From assembly GCF_000695095.2 (NCBI RefSeq), contig NZ_CP011454.1, positions 4,030,001 through 4,094,000 of the forward strand: DNA of 64,000 nt, read 5' to 3'. The stretch's first letter is position 1, and every line of letters begins with the position of its first letter. The DNA is from Gemmatimonas phototrophica. GTDB taxonomy: Bacteria > Gemmatimonadota > Gemmatimonadetes > Gemmatimonadales > Gemmatimonadaceae. Below the pieces are notes generated by a model. It was not told the origin of the DNA. It saw only the letters and a program-made list of their open reading frames with translations, and did no database searches. A program made the translations under genes and the position numbers. This document shows positions 57,840 through 64,000 of the stretch, one piece after another.

Positions 57840-58450
57840 TGCGACTCACTGCATTCTTCGTGGTAGTAAGCCTGGCCGCGCTGCTTGGGCTGTCCACCTG
57901 GGTCGAATCGCTGATCGAGGCCATCCTGATCTTTGCGGTGTTCTCGCTGCTCCTTGTGCACCGCCCCCTGCTGACCGTCCTTGGGCGCGCGCCCCGTGCT
58001 CTTCGCCTTGCGGCGCTGACAATGGCCGGGCTCTGGAGTTGGTCTCAGCTGCACGAAGTCGTCATTGACTCGTACCCGTTCATTTCGTGGCGCATGTACG
58101 GGGAGGCACCCAAGTACCAGGACTATTCAGGCTATCGACTCGTCGGCGAGCGCTGCACGGGTGAAACCATCGTGCTTCCTCCATCAAGCCGGGCAACCGG
58201 ACGCCGCCCCGTACTCTCCCTCGCCGTGCGGCGTGCCTACGAAGAATCCCAGAATGCGTCGGGCAATCCGGCGCGGGCCCGGCAGAGGATGGACAAACTG
58301 CTGTCGGCCATCCTGACACAGTGGAACAGCAATCGCCCAACCCTTGAGCTCTGCGCCCTGCTGCTGCAGCAGACGAGCATCAACGTAGGTGAGAGGGCCG
58401 GGACCACCCCGGAACGCTACACGACGGTACGACGATATGATGCGCGATAA
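57839..58450 (+). CDS. Small membrane protein of unknown function
   Basis: 203 residues. Two or three N-terminal helices (LTAFFVVVSLAALLGLSTWV, EAILIFAVFSLLLVHRPLLT, LRLAALTMAGLWSWSQLHEV), then an extracytoplasmic part with FISWRMYGEAPKYQDYSGYR, a single Cys in VGERCTGETIVL and a helical C terminus (PARARQRMDKLLSAILTQWN). A phrase such as F-I-S-W-R-M-Y recalls loops of HTTM-associated proteins, and the next gene encodes an HTTM protein overlapping by 14 bases, so they probably work together. TGATG overlap with the amidase; a GTG three bases earlier is an alternative start. Confidence 0.7.
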   Translation: MRLTAFFVVVSLAALLGLSTWVESLIEAILIFAVFSLLLVHRPLLTVLGRAPRALRLAALTMAGLWSWSQLHEVVIDSYPFISWRMYGEAPKYQDYSGYRLVGERCTGETIVLPPSSRATGRRPVLSLAVRRAYEESQNASGNPARARQRMDKLLSAILTQWNSNRPTLELCALLLQQTSINVGERAGTTPERYTTVRRYDAR

Positions 58451-59714
58451 GTCGCTCATCCTTCACGCCGAGGCGTCGGCACAGTCGGTGGCAATGTTTC
58501 GCGTGGGTGTCTTTTTGCTGTGCGCCGCCGAAGCCCTCTTTCTCAGTCGGCAAGTACTCACGCTTCCACCTGATACGCTGTCTCTCTTCGGATTTCTGGC
58601 GTATCTCCCCAGCGCAGTCATCGACTGGGTACACACCGCCAATGGGCAGTACGCCAGCCTTGGCATGGCGTTTGCCTCGGCGGTTGCGGCGGCGCTCGGG
58701 ATCGCGCCGCGTCTTTCAATGCCGCTGGCCACAGTGTTTTTCATCTTTACGCAAGCGCTGCCACGGGCCCTGATGGGCTCTTCCAATCATTCCCAGTTGC
58801 CCGTCATGATGGCCGCGATCCTGTTGTCGATCGGCCCGTCGACCGATGCACTGGTGCTATGGCCCAGGAAGGGTCGCCCTGCTCAGGCGCATCCTCCCGA
58901 CTACCAATCCACACTGCTGCTCATCGCCCTCATTGTATGCACCAGCTACACCTTCATTGCCGCGCACCGGATTGCGTATGGAGGCTGGGCGCTTTTTGCA
59001 AGCGAAAGCATGTCGCAATGGATGGTACTCTGGAATATCGGGGAACCGAACCCTGAAGCGACACTGGGCATGCACGTGGTGCGCTCGCCGTGGCTTGCCA
59101 AGGCGGCCCAGATCAGTTTCCCGATACTGACCGTCGTGGAGTTGCTGGCTCCATTCAGTCTGATCTCCCGGCGCTTTCGCTACGTCTTTCTGCCCACGAT
59201 GCTGGCCATGCACACCAGCATCTATCTCCTCATGAACGTCAGCTTTTCGCAGCTCGCGTGCCTGTATGTACTGTTCATCGACTCGGCGCGCTGGTCGCCG
59301 CGCCGCCCGGCCGTCGATGCGCAAGGACATCCGCAACCGCTGCTGGTCCTCTTTGATGGTGTGTGCGGTCTCTGCAATCGCTTCGTAGACTTTCTCGTCG
59401 CACGCGACCCTGGCAACGCGCTGCGCTTTGCCTCGCTGCAGGGCGCCACGGCCGCATCCATCCCGAACCTGCCCAATGTGGACTCGGTGGTCGTGGCCGA
59501 CGGCGAGGCGTTGCACATTCGCAGTGACGGGGCCATTGCGGCGCTCAGTCGCCTCGGCGGCCTCTGGTCATTCTTCGCGGTGTTCGGGCTGGTGCCCAGA
59601 CCCATTCGTGATGCGGTGTATGTGTTTATCGCCAACAATCGCTACCGCTGGTTTGGCAAGTACGACGCCTGTCGACTTCCCACCGCAGCCGAGCAGCACT
59701 GGTTTCTGCCGTAG
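58437..59714 (+). CDS. HTTM membrane domain fused to DCC1-like thiol oxidoreductase
   Basis: 425 residues. Residues 1-295 carry about eight helices in the HTTM arrangement (MFRVGVFLLCAAEALFLSRQ, SNHSQLPVMMAAILLSIGPS, YTFIAAHRIAYGGWALFASE, FSQLACLYVLFIDSARW). HTTM is related to vitamin K-dependent gamma-carboxylase. From about residue 300 a DUF393/DCC domain begins: LLVLFDGVCGLCNRFVDFLV with the D-x-x-C-x-x-C motif (Cys310, Cys313), then ALRFASLQG and a final YRWFGKYDACRLP. Together these suggest a membrane thiol redox or carboxylation-like activity with unknown substrate. Last gene of the overlapping chain. Confidence 0.85.
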   Translation: MMRDKSLILHAEASAQSVAMFRVGVFLLCAAEALFLSRQVLTLPPDTLSLFGFLAYLPSAVIDWVHTANGQYASLGMAFASAVAAALGIAPRLSMPLATVFFIFTQALPRALMGSSNHSQLPVMMAAILLSIGPSTDALVLWPRKGRPAQAHPPDYQSTLLLIALIVCTSYTFIAAHRIAYGGWALFASESMSQWMVLWNIGEPNPEATLGMHVVRSPWLAKAAQISFPILTVVELLAPFSLISRRFRYVFLPTMLAMHTSIYLLMNVSFSQLACLYVLFIDSARWSPRRPAVDAQGHPQPLLVLFDGVCGLCNRFVDFLVARDPGNALRFASLQGATAASIPNLPNVDSVVVADGEALHIRSDGAIAALSRLGGLWSFFAVFGLVPRPIRDAVYVFIANNRYRWFGKYDACRLPTAAEQHWFLP

Positions 59715-59831
59715 CAGAACCCCTCTATGCATGAACTTTCGACCCCGTCATTTCAGCACCCCCGTTCCTGATCGAAAGAGGTGATGAGGGATGGAAGTGG
59801 ACGTTGTCGATGACCCTCCCCAACTCTGCGG

Positions 59832-59893
59832 CTCCCCACCTCCCTCGGTCAGGCCCGTACCAGACCGGAGGAGGTTACGAGTACAGGAGGTGG
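59832..59893. repeat. Interspersed repeat, copy 1
   Basis: The first 44 bases match the copy at 61994 with six mismatches, both beginning CTCCCCACCTCC and containing GTCAGGC and ACCAGA, then AGGAGGT; beyond that both end with another GGAGGTG. Because CCACCTCC near the left and GGAGGTGG at the right are complementary, each copy can fold on itself. It lies between the convergent HTTM-DCC and DinB genes, outside any gene. Confidence 0.7.
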
Positions 59894-59915
59894 CAAGGCC
59901 TGCGAATTCCAACAC

Positions 59916-60443
59916 TCACGGCCGATCAAGAATGGGCAGATACGCCCGCCACGGCCCTACCTCGACGCGATACTGCTTGGCCAGAACGCGAGCAATCTGA
60001 GCGGTATGCCCGAGATCATGCACGGCCCACGTGGCCAGCAGTTGCTGCAGCGTCACACGCCCGAAGGCCGGATGCTCACCGGTCAGGGCCAGCTGGGAAG
60101 CTGAAAGGTCCCAACTGCGCAGTTCGGCGAGGTTGGCCACCCGCAGCATCGAAAATTCATCGAGCAACTGCGCCAGCGTTTTGCCGGCGCTCTCGTGCAC
60201 CTGCGCAAAGCGATCGTACGGCGCAAACCGTTGCTCCGGACCCTGGGCCAGAATGATTCGCGCCCGCGGTATCCAGTCGGCACGCTCGCCGTGCACGAGG
60301 TGCCCAACATTGTCGAATGCGCTGAACGTCTCCGGCCCTTCGTTCGGATCTGTCCAGCGGTGCGACAATCCGGCGAGCATTCCGTGCAACGCATGCGGTG
60401 TGCGCTCGAGGATGTCGAGGGTGTCAGGCAATGAGAATTGCAT
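59916..60443 (-). CDS. DinB-family protein
   Basis: 175 residues. DinB_2-like four-helix bundle: LDILERTPHALHGMLAGLSH, AFDNVGHLVHGERADWIPRA, FAQVHESAGKTLAQLLDEF, PAFGRVTLQQLLATWAVHDL and GHTAQIARVLAKQYR; conserved His positions H-L-V-H-G-E and V-H-D-L-G-H match the metal site of the family. Function unknown. Downstream of the formamidase-like gene on the same strand and, with it, flanked by the two repeat copies. ATG 60443 begins the domain. Confidence 0.85.
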   Translation of the reverse strand: MQFSLPDTLDILERTPHALHGMLAGLSHRWTDPNEGPETFSAFDNVGHLVHGERADWIPRARIILAQGPEQRFAPYDRFAQVHESAGKTLAQLLDEFSMLRVANLAELRSWDLSASQLALTGEHPAFGRVTLQQLLATWAVHDLGHTAQIARVLAKQYRVEVGPWRAYLPILDRP

Positions 60444-60524
60444 ACTGCCGGAGGCGTCGTTCGAGAGTGGTACCGAGTACCCGGGAGAGCCGACGGAACG
60501 TACTCCCCGGCCAACCAGACGCAG

Positions 60525-61850
60525 CTATTTCCTTGTGGGCCGCACCAGCGTGCGCAAAGCCGCCTTGGGAATGCGGGCCGTCACGCCAAATCCGGGCGGC
60601 ACGACGTCGGGAATGTCGAACTGCAGGGCAAACCCCATCACCAGCGCGACATCGCTGGCGGTCAGTCCGTAGTCCGTCGTCAGCCAGCGGGCCATGTCGC
60701 TGGAGGCCCGTCGCATGGCCGCATCGAGCGACCCGGCAACCCCAATGCTCATGATGTCGGTGGCATCTTCTGCTCGCGTGAGCTCCGCGAACCCCCATCG
60801 CTTGATGGCCACGGTAAACGACACATCGAGACTGGTCTCCATCGCGTCTCCGGTAAGCTCACCGCTCCCCTGTGCGGCATGCCCGTCGCCCAGATACAGC
60901 TGCGCGCCCATGGTGCTTACTGGCAGATGGATGGTGGTACCTTCGCGCAGACGCGCGCTCTCCATGTTGCCGCCGTAGCTCCCCGACTCGCGTGAACTGG
61001 GCGCGTATTCCGTGCTGGCGGCCGTTGCCACGACCCCCAGAAATGGCGACAACGGCACGGTAAAGTCACGTAGCGCCGGCGATGGCGCCGTGAGACGACC
61101 CTGCAGCGCGACGGTATCCAGCGTCCACTTATTGTCGGGCGGTGTCGCCGGTGTTTGGCGCTCGGTGGCATACGACGGATCGATGGCCGTTTCCACCAGC
61201 GACGTACCACTGAAGGCCCAATCGCGATTGAGGCGCACGCGGTGCAACGTGACCACCAGTACATCGCCCGGCACGGCCCCCTCCACGTAGAAGGGACCAG
61301 TGAGGGGATTGCCCCCCGGCGACCGTTTGTTCCCGCGCGCACCGAAGGCGCCACGCCCCCAGCCGCCGGCATCGAGCGTGGTCGTGTGCACGGTGTCACC
61401 GGCAGCAATGCGCAGCACAGGTGCCGTGGTTCCGCTGTACGCCCGTGGGAATGTGGACGGATCGACCTTGAAGGCGCGCGGTGCTGCCGGAGGTCGGAAT
61501 CGCACCCCCGTCCAACGAGAGGAGTCGGGAGCAATACCAAGCCAGCCGACCAACGAATCGCCGCGCACCGTGCCACGCCAGCGGAAATCGCCCACGCTGA
61601 ACTGCACACGGTTGGCCGCTAGGGACACCACAAACGACTGACCATAGACCGCACCACGCAGTGTATCGCCATTGAATGCCAGCACGACTCGCTGCGGCTG
61701 CGCATCGCCGTCCATTTCGAAGATCCACTCACCTGCAAGGTTCAGCGCGGCAACTTTTGACGACTGTTGCGCCGGTATCGGCATGGGGGACAAAAGCGTC
61801 ACCGATGACAAACCGGCCACAAGCATTCGTCGGCAAAAGCAAACGGGCAT
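60525..61850 (-). CDS. Exported acetamidase/formamidase-family protein with extra N-terminal domain
   Basis: 441 residues. A signal peptide (LVAGLSSVTLLSPMPIPAQQ) follows a basic n-region MPVCFCRR. Residues ~30-125 are an additional beta-rich domain (LAGEWIFEMDGDAQPQRVVL, DTLRGAVYGQSFVV). From ~140 the FmdA_AmdA fold appears: APVLRIAAGDTVHTTTLDAG, VEGAVPGDVLVVTL, SPFLGVVATA, and the hallmark YLGDGHAAQGSGELTG near the active site. Family members hydrolyse formamide or acetamide in the cytoplasm; export and the extra domain here imply a different setting. Start chosen at 61850; 61826 is an alternative within the signal. Confidence 0.84.
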   Translation of the reverse strand: MPVCFCRRMLVAGLSSVTLLSPMPIPAQQSSKVAALNLAGEWIFEMDGDAQPQRVVLAFNGDTLRGAVYGQSFVVSLAANRVQFSVGDFRWRGTVRGDSLVGWLGIAPDSSRWTGVRFRPPAAPRAFKVDPSTFPRAYSGTTAPVLRIAAGDTVHTTTLDAGGWGRGAFGARGNKRSPGGNPLTGPFYVEGAVPGDVLVVTLHRVRLNRDWAFSGTSLVETAIDPSYATERQTPATPPDNKWTLDTVALQGRLTAPSPALRDFTVPLSPFLGVVATAASTEYAPSSRESGSYGGNMESARLREGTTIHLPVSTMGAQLYLGDGHAAQGSGELTGDAMETSLDVSFTVAIKRWGFAELTRAEDATDIMSIGVAGSLDAAMRRASSDMARWLTTDYGLTASDVALVMGFALQFDIPDVVPPGFGVTARIPKAALRTLVRPTRK

Positions 61851-61993
61851 TCGAGGCACCTGTTGCGAAGATGATGGGAGCTGTGCGTGCAAGACCCTTA
61901 GAAATGACGGCATTTCTGACATGTTCGCACGCCACTGCGACTTGGATGCAAGGCGGCGATTTCGCCGCTCCACGTCCCTTCCCACCTCCTCAG

Positions 61994-62054
61994 CTCCCCA
62001 CCTCCTTCCGTCAGGCACGGACCAGATCGAAGGAGGTGCAGAGGAGAGGAGGTG
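61994..62054. repeat. Interspersed repeat, copy 2
   Basis: Second copy of the ~60-base element seen at 59832, in the same orientation, upstream of the formamidase-like gene and just after the PLP decarboxylase stop. It is preceded by another CCCACCTCCT and contains two tandem AGGAGGTGCAGAG units, so this copy seems expanded. The 2.1 kb between the copies holds the DinB and formamidase-like genes. Confidence 0.7.
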
Positions 62055-62087
62055 CAGAGCAGACCCTGATGGCGCTGCAGAGCGGGC

Positions 62088-63566
62088 TCAGCGATGATGT
62101 TTGAGCACGTAGGCCGCTTCCGCCTCAAGCCCTGCCACCAGTGCCTCGATGTGCGCCACATCAGTCCGTGCATTCATCACGGTCACGCGCAGCACCCGTC
62201 GCCCATCGAGCGTCGTGGCGGTAATCCAGCCACGCCCGCTGCGGTTGTACCGCTCCCGCAGCGCATCGGTGAGCGCATCGCGATCGGTCACATCGGCCTC
62301 CGGCGGGTTCCACGCAAAGCACAGAATGTTGCTCTCGGGGACATGCAGCGGCACAAACTGCGCATGCCCCGTCAGCAACGTGTGCAACGTGGTGGCCATA
62401 CGGCACAACCGGTCGTATAACGCGGCCAGCGCATCCGCCCCGTAACGCTCGAAGGCCACCCACAACTTCACCACATCGGCCCGGCGGGAACACTGAAACG
62501 AGCGTGGCCCAATGTCCCAGGCGCGCGCGTCGTCATTGGGATTGAACAGATAGGGCGCCTTCTGCGAGAAGGCGGCTTCGAGGTCGTGCTCTTCACGCAT
62601 GAGCAGGAGCCCTGCGGCCAATGGCAGCAGCAACGTTTTGTGCGGGTCCCACGCAACCGATCGCGCGCGGGCGATACCGGCAATGCGTGCGGCATGCGTT
62701 GGCGACAACATCGCCGCACCACCGTGCGCGGCATCCACGTGCAACCACAGCGGACCATTCGCGTCGGCAAACTCCTCACAGGCATCGGCCACGGCATTGA
62801 GGTCGTCAAACGTACCCGTGGCCGTGCATCCCGCCGTGGCCACCACCGCCATGACCCGTGTCCCCGCCGTGCGCAGCTCCGCCAGGGTCTTCCGCAGCAG
62901 TGGAACGCTGAGGCGATGATCCGCGCTGGGCACGGTCACCACGTGACGCACGCCCAATCCCATCTCGCCAGCCGCACGCATGACGGCGTAGTGGGCATGC
63001 TCCCCGCACACCAGCACCGGCGGTTGCACGCCGACACCCGTGCGCCACACATCGGGAATGGCCCGGCTGCGTGCCGCCAGCAGCGCCGTAAAGGTGGCTT
63101 CGGTGCCGCCACTGGTCATGGTGCCACCTGCCCGCGAGTCCCACCCCACGAGATCGGTCATCCACTCCACCACCTGCTGCTCCAGTGGCGTGAATGACGG
63201 CGACATTTCGCGCACCGCCATGCTCTGGTTGTAGGCGCTGATCAGCGCATCAGTCCACACCGCCGCCGGCAACGGCGCCGACACCTGGTGGCCGATGTAC
63301 ATGGGGTGCGCCAGGCGGTTCACATCGTCGAGCAGCAGCTTGGACAACCGCCGGGCCACGTCCACCAACGGACGCGAGCGGCGCGGCAGCGTTTCGCTGA
63401 GGCGATCGGCAATGACTTCGGCGCTGTGCCACGTGGAGACCGGTCCTTCACCGGCGCGCGTGCTGGACAGGTACTGCGCCGCGAGTTCGAGAATCGGCCG
63501 GGCCGCCTCGAGGGACGTATCCGCCTCGAGGAGCGCCAGCGGATCGACAACGTCGTCTTCAGTCAT
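62088..63566 (-). CDS. PLP-dependent group II (aromatic-L-amino-acid/glutamate-type) decarboxylase
   Basis: 492 residues, full length. Fold type I motifs: MYIGHQVSAPLPAAVWTDAL, GTMTSGGTEATFTALLAARS, ATAGCTATGTFDDLNAVADA, LWLHVDAAHGGAAMLSP (PLP-ring Asp) and VAWDPHKTLLLPLAAG with the PLP Lys at about residue 310. A C-terminal domain contains RVLRVTVMNARTDVAHIEAL. It decarboxylates an amino acid, most likely aromatic or acidic, or acts on a related amine. ATG 63566 is preferred; the upstream frame has no homology. Substrate not inferable. Confidence 0.92.
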   Translation of the reverse strand: MTEDDVVDPLALLEADTSLEAARPILELAAQYLSSTRAGEGPVSTWHSAEVIADRLSETLPRRSRPLVDVARRLSKLLLDDVNRLAHPMYIGHQVSAPLPAAVWTDALISAYNQSMAVREMSPSFTPLEQQVVEWMTDLVGWDSRAGGTMTSGGTEATFTALLAARSRAIPDVWRTGVGVQPPVLVCGEHAHYAVMRAAGEMGLGVRHVVTVPSADHRLSVPLLRKTLAELRTAGTRVMAVVATAGCTATGTFDDLNAVADACEEFADANGPLWLHVDAAHGGAAMLSPTHAARIAGIARARSVAWDPHKTLLLPLAAGLLLMREEHDLEAAFSQKAPYLFNPNDDARAWDIGPRSFQCSRRADVVKLWVAFERYGADALAALYDRLCRMATTLHTLLTGHAQFVPLHVPESNILCFAWNPPEADVTDRDALTDALRERYNRSGRGWITATTLDGRRVLRVTVMNARTDVAHIEALVAGLEAEAAYVLKHHR

Positions 63567-63648
63567 GGCAGGGTCAGGGCCGGTCGGGGAAGGCGCTCCG
63601 CGCACGCAACGCAACAGGCACGGCCACAACGGCCTGCCCCGCTGCAAC

Positions 63649-64000
63649 CTAACGTTTGACTTCGTGCAGAATGAGCTGGTAGTGGTGCGGATCCCAACGC
63701 CAATGGCGCGAGGTCGTGTTGTACACACCGCCAATCCAGCGATCGATCCCGTTCCGCTTCACAAAGTCCGCCCGGTCGCGCACGATGTCCTGACCGAGTG
63801 GCGTGAGTTGCACCTGACGCTCCCAGAACGACTTGCCGTCGGAATCGCGCAACGGCGCAATGACCCGCGACCCGTTGGCATGCACGACCAGCGGATGCGC
63901 ACAGTCGCTGAGCCGTTGCACGTACCAGGCAAAGCTCCAATCGCCGAGCCACACCCACGACTCCGCGCTTTGATGAGCGGTAAACAGCTTGGCCAGCGTG
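63649..64000 (-). CDS. Partial gene, DUF1835/DUF3658-like C-terminal portion
   Basis: At least 116 residues; the 5-prime end is cut by the window edge, as the frame stays open (TLAKLFTAHQSAESW) to the last base. Visible features: WLGDWSFAWYVQRLSDCAHP, RVIAPLRDSDGKSFWERQVQ, LTPLGQDIVRDRADFVKRNG and IDRWIGGVYNTTSRHWRWDP. The L-T-P-L-G and G-I-D-R-W-I-G-G-V phrases resemble the C terminus of DUF1835/DUF3658 proteins, whose function is unknown. Identification is tentative. About 80 bases upstream of the decarboxylase start and possibly in its operon. Confidence 0.6.
   Translation of the reverse strand, partial: TLAKLFTAHQSAESWVWLGDWSFAWYVQRLSDCAHPLVVHANGSRVIAPLRDSDGKSFWERQVQLTPLGQDIVRDRADFVKRNGIDRWIGGVYNTTSRHWRWDPHHYQLILHEVKR

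Noticed and set aside
61990-62060. Start of a CRISPR array from repeated GGAGGTG units
   Set aside because: Units are irregular and without unique spacers of constant length; the pattern is better explained by the dispersed repeat with a local tandem expansion.

Overview
High-GC bacterial chromosome. The sequence suggests a Gram-negative, menaquinone-using bacterium, most likely of the phylum Gemmatimonadota. The clues are a DUF5916 outer-membrane-type protein, a small lipoprotein with a short TonB-plug-like domain, futalosine-pathway menaquinone genes (MqnB, MqnD), OmpH/Skp-type and lipoprotein genes, GTG/TTG starts and many 1-4 base start/stop overlaps. This placement rests on gene content I recognise; no 16S gene is present. 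I saw no rRNA, tRNA, CRISPR array, transposase or phage gene.

Layout. 0-3 kb: GDSL lipoprotein, MazG-type pyrophosphohydrolase, plug-domain lipoprotein, SRPBCC-VOC fusion. 3-10.3 kb: surface-glycan-type genes (ABC exporter, methyltransferase, large membrane protein of YfhO type, GT2 glycosyltransferase, UDP-glucuronate decarboxylase). 10.4-11.7 kb: mqnB-mqnD. 11.7-19 kb, minus strand: DUF5916 protein, then an unusual secreted fusion of a seven-repeat FG-GAP propeller, a UnbV domain and a purine nucleosidase, coupled to a purine permease and a small NTF2-like protein. 19-24.7 kb: GNAT, DUF6544 and ankyrin proteins, an Rrf2 remnant, and an NTF2-like/metallo-beta-lactamase pair. 24.7-32.4 kb: ettA, a HEAT-like/HD-GYP pair sharing an N-terminal domain, CcdA and TlpA-type thiol proteins, a LacI regulator. 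32.4-40.4 kb: a 1373-residue membrane nSTAND1-propeller protein, an alkyltransferase-like protein, OmpH, DinB and TrmL.

40.5-59.7 kb is the most striking part. A tightly overlapping plus-strand operon runs xdhA-xdhB-xdhC-sulfotransferase-P450-sulfotransferase. Facing it on the minus strand is a complete sulfate-activation and recycling set, cysQ-cysD-cysNC. Divergent from that is a seven-gene overlapping plus-strand chain: glycosyltransferase, GT4, third sulfotransferase, GT4, exported amidase, small membrane protein, HTTM-DCC fusion. Together these look like a dedicated locus that oxidises, glycosylates and sulfates an unknown metabolite or glycolipid, with its own PAPS supply and PAP removal.

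59.7-64 kb: DinB and an exported acetamidase/formamidase-family protein bracketed by two copies of an undescribed ~60-base repeat, a PLP-dependent decarboxylase, and a gene cut by the window edge. Purine handling recurs (secreted nucleosidase, purine permease, xanthine dehydrogenase), which suggests external purine salvage and oxidation.
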